From Dichetophora obliterata (taxonomy: Eukaryota > Arthropoda > Insecta > Diptera > Sciomyzidae), in the NCBI GenBank assembly GCA_963920525.1, contig OY986436.1, positions 179,942,361 through 180,006,360 on the forward strand: a stretch of 64,000 bases of DNA, given 5' to 3'. Shown here piece by piece: positions 11,346 through 22,690 of this stretch. The notes beneath the pieces are model-generated. The model did not search any database. It was not told the origin of the DNA and worked only from the letters and a program-made list of their open reading frames with translations. Position 1 is the first letter of the stretch; every line of letters begins with the position of its first letter. Both the position numbers and the translations under genes were made by a program.

Positions 11346-11529
11346 CTTTTCGTATTTCGATTGGTCCAATTGTACTTTTAGTCTCCATACTTTCCAAATC
11401 GCTGGTTATTTTGTCATAGTAGATAAACTTATCACGAATATCGACTGTCAATGGGTTTGTCTTAACAAATGATTCAATAATGTTTTCACGATCATTGCTC
11501 CACAAGTACTTGAATTTTTCATAGGTATC
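11346..11529 (-). CDS. Dnah5/8-like: Dynein heavy chain exon 10 (residues 1129-1190)
   Basis: After acceptor TTTTAG the exon reads DTYEKFKYLWSNDRE and aligns with the family F-x-x-Y-x-x-L/I-W motif. It is 184 nt and ends IEIRK plus one base at donor GTAAGC. Confidence 0.9.
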
Positions 11530-12210
11530 CTAAAAGATATGTGGTGTGTGAGAAAAGAATATCCTGTGTCATAACAGGAGCCGCCCATGACTTATATTAT
11601 AGCAGAACGTTTCTGACATTATATTTTAATTTCAACCCTAAAACCATATCAAAAAAATGGAGGCATAAATATATCCGGTCGAAGTGAGTCTGAAGGTCTG
11701 AATATGTTTCTGCTGGGAATTTTTACAGTTTTTAAAAATTTTATAGAATAATTCTCCACCATTTATAACATATCTTGTAATAGGGGAGAACACAGTGTTA
11801 GTTACTGAAAAAGTTACTGAAGCTTATAAAATTTATTCATGATTGAGATGAATTCCGACCAAAAACTCAGAAAGAATATATGGTTTGGAAGAAGATATTT
11901 ACATATTCTTTAAAAAAAGAATATGTAAAAATGACACAAAGAGTAATCTCAATGGTCACGAGGATCAGCTACTATAAGCGTCCTTATTTATTCCCTCTGC
12001 ACTTTCATATTGATTGAATGATTCTATTTAAACCAAAAAGATTTGTTTACAGTTCATCTATCTCAAAGGATAAATGTAAGTCAAGCAAAGGTAGATGTTC
12101 CGAAAAATAAGTGAAGCAATTGGAACACTTTACGCAAATTTATATTTCTACAGAAGTTATCCGTGAAATTTCTTTCAGCTACAAAACTTTTATGTATCAT
12201 AGTGTCGTAC
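11530..12210. other. Intron 9, no gene; one perfect small hairpin
   Basis: A 681-bp intron with no coding signal. TTTACATATTCTTT is followed after AAAA by its reverse complement at about 11908-11940. Confidence 0.4.
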
Positions 12211-12335
12211 CTTTAGGAAATCATCGAAATCGGGTTTATATAACAACAGACCCGTCGCCAGATTCTGCACAGCTCTAATTATATCCTTGTGCTCAATAAC
12301 GTAACGAAAATAATTTCGCTCATGACGATTTTCAT
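12211..12335 (-). CDS. Dnah5/8-like: Dynein heavy chain exon 9 (residues 1087-1128)
   Basis: This 125-nt exon lies between TTAAAG and GTACGA. It encodes ENRHERNYFRYVIEHKDI and ends KPDFDDFLK, matching the DNAH5 region around Y-F...E-H-K-x-I. It was found from borders and phase rather than from a long frame. Confidence 0.88.
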
Positions 12336-12397
12336 CTTTAAATACAGTTAAAAGGTTAAGAAATTACAATTCATTCAAAATAACGCTTTATACATAC

Positions 12398-12609
12398 CAA
12401 CTGTGACTTTACGTTCTTTGCGTTGAAAGGTTTTGGCATGTTTGCCCCAAGCAGATACAAAGTAGTTGATTTCTGTACAAACCTGAACAGCAGCATGAAA
12501 GTGCGTTTGCATACTTTCCAAAGTTGGTTCAACTCGGCAGCCCAGCTCCAAATCGATATCCATGTCAGTATAAAGTATAGGCGTTTGTGGAACCGTGCGC
12601 CAATTAGTT
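12398..12609 (-). CDS. Dnah5/8-like: Dynein heavy chain exon 8 (residues 1016-1087)
   Basis: The chosen acceptor follows a TTCTTTTTTAAAAG tract and leaves a 63-bp intron 7. An upstream alternative AG would leave an intron of only about 38 bp, so it was not used. The exon is 212 nt, covering TNWRTVPQTPI through KVTV, and aligns with the family segment that ends in a W-before-lysine-rich motif. Confidence 0.85.
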
Positions 12610-12672
12610 CTTTTAAAAAAGAATCGCAAATTCCTTAGAATATGGACTACTTCAGCCAATGGGAGTACTTAC

Positions 12673-13078
12673 TTAAGAATGCTGTGTCGCACAAAATCCA
12701 GTGATCGTTTCGAACATTGCACTAAAGCCGATATCATTTTTGAATTATAGAGTGAAAACAAGTCCATACAGTCAAGTCGAAGATGATGCAGTTCATAGCG
12801 TATATTTTCATAGTTCTTAATCTGTAGAGCGTGTAGAACATCGTCGGGAACCAAGTAAATAGTACGATAAATCTTATGAAACTGTATCCAATCCCATTTA
12901 TCAATCGGCATGTTGCCCTCGGTTTTCCAATTGTTATCGTTAAGTTTTTCTACTGGTAATTGATAAACACGACGACCTTTCGAGTCGGTCGGACCGAATT
13001 CTAAGAGTTCAACAAACATGTTAATCATATCGATGACGGCAAGCTCAATGCACACTGACTTCTTTTCGATTACTTTTT
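12673..13078 (-). CDS. Dnah5/8-like: Dynein heavy chain exon 7 (residues 881-1016)
   Basis: The acceptor GATAG is followed by two bases completing a glutamate and then KVIEKKSVCIE. The exon is 406 nt and ends VRHSIL plus two bases at donor GTAAGT. It includes VEKLNDNNWKTEGNMP and a run of hydrophobic heptads consistent with the tail. The first in-frame ATG is internal and is not a start. Confidence 0.88.
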
Positions 13079-13234
13079 CTATCAAGGTAAAAATTAGAAA
13101 AATATTTGGATAATAGATAACATAGGATTAAGGCACAGGATGGTTTTCCGTGACTATCTGCTTATGCAGTAGAGTACATTCTACATTTCTTAAAACATTA
13201 CAGAGACCTCAAAACTCTTCGAGGCTTCACTTAC

Positions 13235-13403
13235 CGATATCTTGTCGTAGTTTGTTGCATTCATCCACGAATTTCTCTGCTGTAACAGGTTGATCCGGCA
13301 TATAAACATACAAATAATCGGTTAAACTATTCATTTCTTTAGTAATCCGAATGTTATCGATGTTCAAGACTGTCTTGTAGAACACTTCAATTTCATCAAC
13401 TTT
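13235..13403 (-). CDS. Dnah5/8-like: Dynein heavy chain exon 6 (residues 825-881)
   Basis: This 169-nt exon lies between an AACAG acceptor and a GTAAGT donor. It encodes KVDEIEVFYKTVLNIDNIR and ends CNKLRQDI plus one base. The phase joins exons 5 and 7, and the sequence fits the helical tail of the family. Confidence 0.9.
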
Positions 13404-13423
13404 CTGTTTTGAACATATCCAGA

Positions 13424-13454
13424 GTTAGATAGATAGATAGATAGATAGATAGAT
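13424..13454. repeat. (GATA)n microsatellite in intron 5
   Basis: About seven perfect GATA units lie in the 87-bp intron between exons 5 and 6, on the plus strand as AGAT/TAGA repeats. Confidence 0.9.
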
Positions 13455-13490
13455 GAGTGAAACATATGGAGTGGTATTACGAAATTTTAC

Positions 13491-14097
13491 CTTTTCAACG
13501 GACATTACAAAGTCCTCCAAGTTTTCAGATAACCATGTTACTGTCGACAGAGCCGGCTTAAGTAAGATTATTACCTCTTGCAAGCGAAAGCGCATGATAT
13601 TAATAAAGACCGCCGATATCGATAGTCTTAGTTTATCGAATTTTTTTAGCGCTATTTTAAGCGAAGTTGCCGGATTAACTATACGATCTTTGCAATATGT
13701 TATAACGCTAGCAACATTGGGAACCTCCAGTTTTAACTTCCACATCCATTCCGTTTCGAATATCAGCTGCCGAACACTGAGATCCAAATTTACCGTATAC
13801 TCGGCAGTTTCAATTGCGCAAACAAGTATGGGAGCATTAAGAAGACAGCGAACTTCCTCGGCATAGTCATACCAAGCCTTATGATAGGTCATCTCATAGT
13901 GGCATATAATGCCATTCATATAGTTATAGTAGCGCACTGTGCGTTGCGCCTTCTTGTGAGCCAACACACATTGGCGCAATTTGAGCAGTTTCATAGGTTC
14001 ATCGATTTTTTTGAAGATAGAACGTATCCACATGATGCGTCCTGCTACAGGTGGCATGTTGCGCGCAATAAACGGATTGCCACGCTCTTCATTATAG
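13491..14097 (-). CDS. Dnah5/8-like: Dynein heavy chain exon 5 (residues 622-824)
   Basis: The acceptor is AACAG, the only one near here that keeps the frame open, and it restores YNEERGNPFIARNMPPVAG, the highly conserved ARN-PP-AG block of the dynein tail. The exon is 607 nt and ends in VEK at donor GTAAAA. The tract before the acceptor is poor in pyrimidines, so the 5' border carries slightly more doubt than the others. Confidence 0.9.
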
Positions 14098-14170
14098 CTG
14101 TTCATATCAAATTTTTGAATTATTTTAACTTTCTAACTACTACCTCAGATATCAGATTTTATTAACTTAC

Positions 14171-14541
14171 ACATCTTTCAATAGAAACATTTCCTTTTCC
14201 AACATTTCTGCCACTTCCAAGTAACGCCTGTCCAAGCACAAACATTCCAAATTCAAATTTTCAAATCTCTTTAGTATTAAAATCACCGATTCCGCTATAG
14301 GTACATCGGCAATTTGTTGCTTTACAAATTGTTGCATACCCACTTCGGCAATTTCAACCTCTTTGATGAATTGTTTGAAGTCCTCGTCGAAGATTTCAAT
14401 GCGATAATTAAGTGGATCGTATGGCTTGCTGCAAATGGTGGTTCGTGCTCCCTTGATCTGAGCACTGAACTTCTCCATTCCACTTATCCGTATACGATCC
14501 AATACGGAGTACGTTATTTCAGTGATGAAAATGATTTTGAT
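14171..14541 (-). CDS. Dnah5/8-like: Dynein heavy chain exon 4 (residues 499-622)
   Basis: The exon starts after TTTTAG with I-K-I-I-F-I-T and includes TYSVLDRIRISGMEKF, aligning with the DNAH5 KTYSVL segment. It is 371 nt and ends with two bases of a valine codon at donor GTAAGT. The C-terminal half reads as a helical bundle (KRFENLNLECLCLDRRYLE). Confidence 0.92.
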
Positions 14542-14664
14542 CTAAAAGAACAATGCGATCAATTTTATTCGTTCATTAAAAAACCTTTTTACAAGCGCAA
14601 AAAACCTTCTTCTACAAAGAATATACTGCCATGTCTGTAGAATTACTTCAAAAATTATACCCAC

Positions 14665-15028
14665 CTTTTCCAAACGTTGTAAAAACTTTTCTAGACATGT
14701 GAAGATATATACCGATGAAACAATCCATGGTTTCTCATTGGCATGCTTCATGTCATCAACCGTTTTTTTATAGATATCCTTGTAGAATTGCATCACTTCC
14801 TTGCATTTTTCTACCTTCTCAATAATTTCATTCGGTGAAATCTTCCATAAATTCAAGCGACCATTTTCGGTGAGAAACATTTTGCTAGTTATGGTCAGTT
14901 GGTTCGATATCTTAACCAAGAGACCCGTTACATTGGTAGGCGTGTTAAAATAGTGAGCAGTTTTGGAAACATTGCGTATGGCAACCATCAAACCGGGTAG
15001 ACTGCTAATAATCTCGTCCGGCGAAGAT
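14665..15028 (-). CDS. Dnah5/8-like: Dynein heavy chain exon 3 (residues 377-498)
   Basis: The acceptor CATAAG completes an arginine codon and is followed by S-S-P-D-E-I. The exon is 364 nt and ends at donor GTGGGT after Q-R-L-E-K. It carries the conserved tail pattern of aromatic YFNT, then L-V-K-I-S-N-Q and later a YIF...F.RRL-like end. The polypyrimidine tract before the acceptor is modest. Confidence 0.9.
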
Positions 15029-15101
15029 CTTATGTAAGGCAATTTTATTATATTGGTATTTTTGAATGATTTCAATCTTTTTTTTAATTTAAAATCTTTA
15101 C

Positions 15102-15205
15102 CGATATAGAGGATCCCAAAATTTTTGCAAGGATGTTATATAACGTACATTATCCTTTGCCTCATTCAACACCAACGTAATTTGATTATCAATTTCAGAC
15201 CATTT
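15102..15205 (-). CDS. Dnah5/8-like: Dynein heavy chain exon 2 (residues 343-377)
   Basis: This 104-nt exon was too short to stand out alone. It is flanked by TTCAG and GTAAAG and begins K-W-S-E-I-D, continuing with a conserved NEAKDNVRY segment and ending in DPLY plus two bases of an arginine codon. It matches the family exactly where exon 1 stops, in the correct phase, although 27 kb of transposons separate the two exons. Confidence 0.92.
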
Positions 15206-15529
15206 CTGAAGATATATAAAAAGACATATACTTTATAAATTATCAAATTGTTACAAAATAAGAATTAGGTAAGCAGTAAAAGCTATATAGAACTAGTAAA
15301 CTCTAATTCTAACTACTTACGTAACTACAAGAAGGAATTATTTTTGACTGGGCCAAAGTTAGAATGCATAATATTAATATTTTGTTGACGTCATTTTTAT
15401 GAGACGTGGTTTTATCCAAATTTTTTCAATTTCAAACATAGTACGATTTCAATATGAAAGTTTATGTGTAAAGTATCAATTTGAAATATTAAGTTTTGTA
15501 GAATTTATGAAGATTTTGTTTTTATGATG

Positions 15530-15800
15530 ACATCACTCTGTACGAGAGGTGGGTATGGTTTTCATTCTATTTTCAGTATTCGACCTCAATTTACACAAGC
15601 AGTTTCACTGATAGCATTTTATGGGAGTTGTACAAAGGGGCGTGTCACCTCCTATACAACCCAAATTTGCGATATCAAATTGCTTTGGAGTCATAGGTCG
15701 CGCAGCGTTGGGACTCAATGTTCGACCTCAATTTACACATGTAGTTTCACTGACAATATTTTATTAGGCGTTGAACAAAGAGCGCGGTAGCACCGCACAG
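15530..15800. repeat. H1 repeat family, 3' part (intron 1)
   Basis: It contains TCGACCTCAATTTACACA...GTTTCACTGA twice and a GCGCGGTAGCACCGC end. These match the 3' part of the copy at 56600-58305. Such ends (GCGCGGG-ATTTCAGCTAG in the better copy) resemble non-autonomous Helitron-type termini, but this was not proven. Confidence 0.5.
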
Positions 15801-16135
15801 TGTAAAGAGTGCCACCATAATTCAAAAAGTTTTTTTGATCGAGTAAATTACTTCTTAGCCAACTACTTAGCACAAATTCAAGATAAATATATCAGTTGTG
15901 GTGGTTTAATGTTGTCTTCAAAATTATGAAGTATTTGTGAAATATTTATCGAGTGGTTGTTTTGCCATTTTCAAAATGGCCGTAGTGGGATGAAGCGGTT
16001 CACCACCGCACAAACTTTTATGTGTGTTTAATGCGTTTTTATTGGTTTCTTGGCATCTTTTATTGTTTTTTTTTTAAGAAATGCCTCGAAAATCGTGAAT
16101 AAAGAAATTTTGATTTATGTGAAAAAATTACCCAA

Positions 16136-16262
16136 TTGGCCTTACCAATAGTCATCTTAATGTCGACTTTTAATTTAGTGTAAGCTTTTTGACAACAAAT
16201 TCTATAGCAATAGTGTCAGAAAAGCTCACACTAAATTTAGAGTATTCATCAAATTAAACTAA
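16136..16262. mobile_element. Left half of a MITE split by LINE A
   Basis: The arm TGGCCTTACCAATAGTC begins here and continues into TTTAGTGTAAGCTTTTTGACA and its inverted partner TGTCAGAAAAGCTCACACTAAA. The right arm (GACTATTGGTTAGGACC) lies at 21641-21660, beyond LINE A. It sits inside an H1 copy: H1 sequence ...AAAATTACCC stops at the left end and CAATATCTTTTTCC resumes at 21658. Confidence 0.6.
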
Positions 16263-16263
16263 A

Positions 16264-17943
16264 ATGAACTGCTTAATCTGCAATGAAAAAATTTAAAGAA
16301 ATGACGTTAATAAATTATCATGCTCGGATTGTAATTGTTATTTTCACTGCAACTGTGCTAACGTTAATTCGGTCGACATAGAATACAAGAATGATAGAAT
16401 AAGAGATTACGCTTTGCGCAGGTCCGTTACTTCTGCTAATGGAGTCTGACAACCAGCTGTTCAGTTGCCTACGTCACAATATTTTATTTCTTTGAGAAAC
16501 GTACTGCGATCGGTTGTGTTTTATTTAATTGTGTATATATCGAAGTATATTTGAGAGTTTTTAACTTAAAATTTAAAAAATTAAGTGTGCAGCTGCTAAT
16601 TGTGGTAACAGTAGCAAACAAATATTTTTCAGAAACCTGATGCTTGCAATAAAAACAAAAATTACACCAAGAAATTGTAGAAAACACACACAAACGAAAA
16701 CAAAAATACAAAAATATATTAACTTAACAAAATTTGTTTCATTATTTAAAAACTTGGAAATATCATTTATTTGTCCTTTCAATTCACAGGTAAATTAAGG
16801 GAAATAAAATATCTGGGAACGTTTAAACTACATCAATTAAACTCTTAATAAACATTTTTATAAAATCCAAGTAAAAAAATAATGCTCATTGAAGTTGGTT
16901 TCTCAGACAAATTTTTTTTTTTTGACTAAGCTGTTTCCTGGCTGTTATAAAATAATAGTAAAAATAATGTTTGCACAGGAGTACTTAATAAATTAACCTC
17001 TTCTCGTTCCAATAAATTGCTTCTTACTTCTTTTATTTTAATTATACAAACTAAAATGTATGCAATTTTCATTTCTGTGTAGAAATCGTATGCAAAGTGA
17101 TCGCTCTCCAAAACAACATTGATATTATGACGTACATGCGCAGAACGATGATTTTGTTGTACACATTTTCTTGTCTTCGGCGCAATCTTTGTATTCTATC
17201 ATTCTTGCATAGAATACATGAAAGCAAACAAAATAAAATATCGATGCGACAAGTGCAGTGCTCTTCGTCGAAAATCTCTTCAGCAATCGTCATCAGCCGC
17301 ATCCACTGAAGCAGAGACTCAGCAGCCGCGTGCAGCAGCCAAAGCAGGTAAACAACAAACATCAACAGTTGCTAGGCAACACACACCCACAACGTCATGG
17401 AGAGATTTGAAACCGGTGAGTGCAGAGCGTCAAACAGCTGATAAAACAAGTAAAAAAACAACAACTAATATGTTGGAGGCAGCAGAAAAGCAATCAAAAT
17501 CAAACCCTTTTTGTCAAACTACAGCTGTGACTAATGGCCAGCTACAAACAGAAAAAAATCACTACAGAGCAGCAAGCAAAAAAAATCTGCCAACAGCAGC
17601 TACAACTCAAAACCAGCAATCTTCGTTAAAAGAAAACGCAATCGGATTTTCTGACGATGACCCTAATTTAATTACTCTTCAGCTGCTATATGAAGAAATT
17701 TTAAATCTGAAGAAAATAAACAATGAGTTTTTAGGTACTCTTGGGCAGCTAAAATATGAAAATGATCTCTTGAATAAAAGAGTTACTAGTCTTGAAAATA
17801 AGCTTAACTGGAGTGAGCAAAAGCAATTAGAAAACGTAATTGAAATTGTTGGCGTCCCAAATATTAATAACGTTAATGCTGAGGAGTGTGTTCAAAAATT
17901 AATGGGAGATGCACTTAATATGGATACCGTCGGAACAGATTAA
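16264..17943 (+). pseudogene. LINE A ORF1 (CR1-like, PHD-finger protein), broken
   Basis: From the ATG at 16264 the frame has CLIC, a stop at codon 11, then CSDC and HCNC. After an 822-bp insertion (16386-17207) it resumes with YRCDKC near 17238. This C4HC3 spacing is a PHD-type finger, as known in ORF1 of CR1-group LINEs. The rest (to 17943) is Q/S/K-rich and ends with a predicted coiled coil (LLYEEILNLKKINNEFLG...VTSLENKLNW). CR1 ORF1 proteins bind RNA. The stop codon and insertion mean it is not functional. Confidence 0.65.
16386..17207. mobile_element. 822-bp inverted-repeat element inside LINE A ORF1, 9-bp target duplication
   Basis: The termini CAAGAATGATAGAAT and its reverse complement are flanked by CATAGAATA at 16377-16385 and again at 17208-17216. 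A 9-bp duplication suggests a Mutator-like element (P and hAT elements give 8). Near 16583 a short frame reads KCAAANCGNSS followed by IFFRN, like the start of a THAP zinc finger, which would be unusual for that superfamily. No complete transposase is present. Confidence 0.7.
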
Positions 17944-18334
17944 GAGATGCTATGTCAAAAAAATCTATAAGAAGAGAGGTAATAAAACTAATAACTAGAT
18001 AACAGCGATATTCTGTGTGTTCACCTTTCGTCATATGAACTTAAAAAAGATATAATGAAAAACAAGAAAAAAGCAACGAAGAAGCTTAATTCGTCACTGT
18101 TTATTGATGGCGCGAAGAAAAATATATATATAAATGATTGTTTTACTAAGTATAATAAAGCATTGTTTATGTCTGCTAAATCAGCCCAAAAGCATAGGAA
18201 TTTTAAGTATTTATGGTTTAGTAATTCTAAATTTTTTTATGAAAAAAGATGATGGTAGTAGGATTGTTGTTGTAAGATCTTTTGATGACCTCAATTATAT
18301 TTAATTTACAGCAAACAACTTTTTAAATTAATAT

Positions 18335-21317
18335 ATGGATAATAATGAGAATGATCTTACAAACAACAACCCTACTATTTTCACCATTAATAATTTTGAA
18401 GATATTTCTATACTAAGCCATCAAAAATTATTAGTTTTACACCAAAATATAAGGAGCTTACGACAAAACTTCGATAATTTGATTTGTAATCTTCAAGCAC
18501 TTAACTACTTGCCAGATATAATTTTTTTTGTCTGAAATCTGGATTTTTTTCGTTCGAAATCGATGACTATAATATTCTCGGATTTTCTTTTTTTGCTAAC
18601 ACCAATGACTCGTATACTGCAGGTGGAGTAGGTGTATTCGTGCGCGATTGTTTTAATTGTAATGTAAATTGCTGGAATCTGACAAGCGCAGATGTAATAC
18701 AAATTTCTTTCTGCTTAAACAAAGACATCTTTAACTTTGTTTGCTTATATAGATTTCATTCTCATCCCATTTCATTGTTTTTGAATGAGTTTTCACTATT
18801 TTTAAGTAATGATCATTCGGCTAATCTTGTTTTACTGGGTGATTTTAATCTAGACCTACTATACACCAACCAACATTTAGATTCATATCTAACTCTCACG
18901 GCTGAAAATGGACTAATTTCCTTCGTTAATGAGCCTACCAGACCTGTGTCAGGTACTTGTCTTGACCATGTACTTGGTCGTTTTGCTAAAATATCTCTCA
19001 ACTTCTGTTTTGGAATAAACGTAGATCTTCGTGTGACGGATCATTGTCTAACGGGTATTCTTTTAAACAGTCTTGGACAACAAGAAATTAATTATCATAA
19101 ATCTCCTGTAAAAGTCAGGAAAATTAATTTTGTACAACTTAATAATGCTTTACGTTTCGAAGATTGGGAGCTTGTTTATGTTTATGCATATTCCTAAGTA
19201 TTTTGACAAACCTTATTAATTGTTTTAGTTCTGCAACTGTTCTTAGAAATTCAGAGCGTATATTGAAACCATGGATGACTCGTAGCCTACTTGAGAAAAT
19301 TAAGCTAAAAAATAAACTAAAAAATAAATGCTGGAAACATCCGTTTAATGTCAGTTTAAAACAACGTTATACTAGTATTTGTAAAAATTTAAATATTGAA
19401 ATAAAATCTTGTAGAAATCATTACTATCAAAACCAGATTCTAATTGCACAAGGTAACCCAAAAAAAGAATGGAAAGTTGTTAATAACATTTTAAATCGTA
19501 ATGTAGCCAATCACGCGGATTCGTTCGTTTTAAATAATGGATCTAATATCGTTACTGATATAAAGCAAATTTCAAATGATTTCAATAATCATTTTGCAAC
19601 GTCTAGGCAGCTTCTATTTCCGGAGGAAGCATGCATAAGCTCTTCTTCCAATTTAGAACACTTTTCTAATGGCAGTTTTTATTTTGAGCCGATTTCTGGT
19701 CTTGAGCTACTAAGAATAATCAAATCCTTAAAAAACTCGAACTCTGGTGGCATTGATGAGATTTCAAACAATATTCTGAAAAATATTGCACTAAATATAA
19801 TTGATATTTTAAAACATATATTTAACTTAAGTGTCCTATCTGGAATATTTCCTGACCAACTCAAAGACGCAATTGTTATTCCGCTTTTTAAAACAGGTTG
19901 CAGAAGAGATACTAATAATTACAGACCTATTTGTTTGTTATCTTCAATTTCAAAAATTTTTGAAAACGCCCTTAAGGCGAGGATTTTAGTTTTTCTGAAC
20001 AGACAACATTTTTTCAGTTCTTGTCAGTACGGATTTAGAACTTGTCTCTCAACTGAAGACGCACTACTTGATTTCTGTACATCGATTTACAAAGGTCTTG
20101 ATGATAAGAAAAATTGTGCTGGCCTCTTTGTTGATATAACAAAGGCTTTTGACATGGTTGATCACAATATTCTTCTGAAAAAACTGCATAATGCTGGCTT
20201 TCGTGGCTTTATTTACAATTGGCTTATGTCCTTTTTGAATTGCAGAAAGCAGAGAGTAAAACTTTGTAGCGAATTAAGTGACTCTAAATGTATAAATATA
20301 GGAGGTCCCCAAGGCTCTGTACTTGGTCCGGTTCTATTTCTAGTTTATATTAATTCTCTTTTTTCTCTAAATTTTGCTGGTGAAGGTACTGCTTTTGCCG
20401 ATGATCTAGCCATTCGGTATGCATCAGTTAACCCCCTTAACTTAATTGCAGATATAAATCATGACGTTTATTTACTGAGAGTTTGGTTTGCAGACCATAA
20501 GTTACTTGTTAGCAGGAAGACTAAACTAATGTTTTTTAGCTTATGTAATATAGTATCGCCGGAAATTGATATAATTTTTCATGGTTATGATTGTTGTCGA
20601 TTTAGATTAACATCGGATACGAGTCATGACATAGGTTCAACCTATAACAGTAGAATTCCTTGCAGTAATAAATGCTTTGTTGTCGAAAGAGTTCCTTCCT
20701 ATAAATATTTAGGAGTAATGGTTGATGAACATCTTACCTGGACCGCACACATTTCATTGTTGAAGAAATATCTTTTTTCTTCATTACGATGCTTTTATAA
20801 ACTAAGATGTTTTTGTTTTGAAAGTAGATTAATTAAAATATACTACGGGATTTTTCATTCTAGATTACAATATGGTGTGAGTTGCTGGTTAGGTGCTTAT
20901 CTGAATAATATACGTCCCCTGTTAATATTACAAAAGTCTGCCGTTAGAATAATCTGTAAAGTAAATCGCTTGACTGCATCTATTAGTCTATTTAGGCGTC
21001 TAAAGATCTTACCATTAAGGCATCTTTATTATTTTAAAGTTCTAAAAATATTTTTTAAAAGAAGTGGGTATATGCAGAATCCCATATATGGTAATTACAA
21101 CTTAAGAACGAACCAAAATTCTACCGTGACTGTTCCAGTTTTTCGCACAACCCACTATCGTAACTTTTTTTCGATTTTATCTTATAGACTTTACAATAGA
21201 CTTCCTGCAAGTATACGCCTTGAAAGAAATTTGAGTACTTTCTTAAGAAAAATAAAATTGTGGATCTTTGAGTTAGACCACTCGGAAGTTGAATTTTTGT
21301 TGCGCTCGATTAGCTAA
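18335..21317 (+). pseudogene. LINE A ORF2 (endonuclease-reverse transcriptase, CR1-like), frameshifted
   Basis: The endonuclease begins near 18335 (HQNIRSLRQNFDNL), shifts frame near 18535, continues with GGVGVFVRD and LLGDFNLDL to 19197, and shifts again into the reverse transcriptase. The RT has SGGIDEISNNILK, YRPICLLSSISKIFE, QYGFR, VDITKAFDMVDH, GGPQGSVLGPVLFLVYIN and AFADDLAI. These patterns and the PHD-type ORF1 fit the CR1 group. Two frameshifts inactivate it. An AT-rich tail ends near 21637. Confidence 0.85.
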
Positions 21318-21635
21318 TTTTTGTTTGTTCTTTATTTTTTAGACAAATAATTTTTTTTTTCTCTTCTAATAATAATTGTTAATTTTTATAACTTTTTTTT
21401 AATGATATTGTTTGATTCAATTCACCCCACAAAACACTTTTTATGTTAACACAATTAATTTAGTTTTATATATTTATTGAAGTGGCATTTAACACTATTT
21501 ATTCTAATACTAAATGTCAATACTATTCTTATAAGTAATAATTGTTCTAGTGATTGTATTTTTAATAATCTTGTCAAAACTTTTTTACTATGAGATTAAA
21601 GAATAATAAATAAGTAAAAAAAGTAAAAGTAAACA

Positions 21636-21661
21636 TTAAATCGACTATTGGTTAGGACCAA
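21636..21661. mobile_element. Right end of the MITE split by LINE A
   Basis: GACTATTGGTTAGGACC is the reverse complement of the left arm at about 16136 with two mismatches. It is followed directly by H1 sequence. Confidence 0.55.
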
Positions 21662-22460
21662 TATCTTTTTCCAATCAAAAGTTATGGATTTTATGATTAA
21701 GTTACTTTTTGATTTATCAAATAGCTTTGACATTGTAGGTCTCACAGCCACGGAATTAAGTATTTGACTTCAATTTACACATGCAGTTTCACTGGTAACA
21801 TTTTATGTAGTTTTATACTAAACGCGCCGGATTTCAGCAAAGGAAAGGTCCAGCTGGAAACTTAAGGGGGGAGGGGTGGGCGTAAGGGTTATCACTTCTG
21901 AAAAATCGATTTATTTTCGTATTTTCTTATGACTAAACATCTGAAGAATATAGTCGGAAGAATGTTTAAAGTCAATCAAAGCAAAACTGCTTACAAAATA
22001 GTTCCCTCTCCTCTAAACTATAGCTCCAGCGACAATTTTAAACGCGTTTTTCCCAAAACTACTTTATTAAAAGTCCGTGTTCACAGCCATTTAAAAACTA
22101 CATTACTTATTTAATTCAAACTTGGTACACACTTTCTACATATAAAACTCTTTCCTTAAACAGTAAGTTTTTGATTTTTTTTACATTAAGGGGGCTTTCC
22201 ACTTACGAAATGGCAGAATTTTTCGTGAAAAATAAGAACTTTCACTTCAAATGACCACCAAAAATTTTAAAACTAAACAAATAATAATCAGAGAACGTTG
22301 GAGGAGGGAGGGATAGCATAGTAATGATACTTCGACTAAATTTTAATGATTTTTGATTTATGCGTGGCGTTAAAACGCCAAAATCAAATATACCTAGTTT
22401 TTTTTTTTTGGTATTCATTAGGACAGTATTACTTTTTCTTAACATATTTCTGTGTATTCT
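21662..22460. repeat. H1 repeat family, middle part
   Basis: CTTTTTCCAATCAAAAGTTATGG onward matches the copy at 57380-58030, including TTGTAGGTCTCACAG, AAACGCGCCGGATTTCAGC and the GGGGGAGGGG-like run. It continues the H1 copy interrupted by the MITE and LINE A. No coding capacity is seen. Confidence 0.65.
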
Positions 22461-22579
22461 ATATTAGAAGTTGTAAAACCTATATTGTTAGTTAGGATGC
22501 GCTGCCTACTACTTTCTTCAAAAAAAATGAGTTTAATTTTTCTAAAACGGTTTTTTAATTTATATCATCCAAGAGACAA

Positions 22580-22690
22580 TGGCCCATTATCATAGTCAAA
22601 ATAAAGTCGACTTTAAATTTAGCGCAAGCTTTTTGACAAATTATTATATTGAAAAACTGTCAAAAATGCTTATACTAAATTACTACTATT
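22580..22690. mobile_element. Left half of a second palindromic MITE, split by LINE B
   Basis: GGCCCATTATCATAGTC then AAATAAAGTCGACTTT, followed by a hairpin (AAGCTTTTTGACA / TGTCAAAAATGCTT). The right end lies beyond 35467. The hairpin core resembles that of the MITE at 16136, so they are related families. Confidence 0.7.

Noticed and set aside
13453..14165. Plus-strand frames opposite dynein exon 5
   Set aside because: Antisense shadows; the minus-strand exon has conserved motifs and correct splice borders.
22240..22445. Minus-strand frame near 22.3 kb
   Set aside because: Translation of the H1 repeat; no motif and not conserved in the copy at 57.9 kb.
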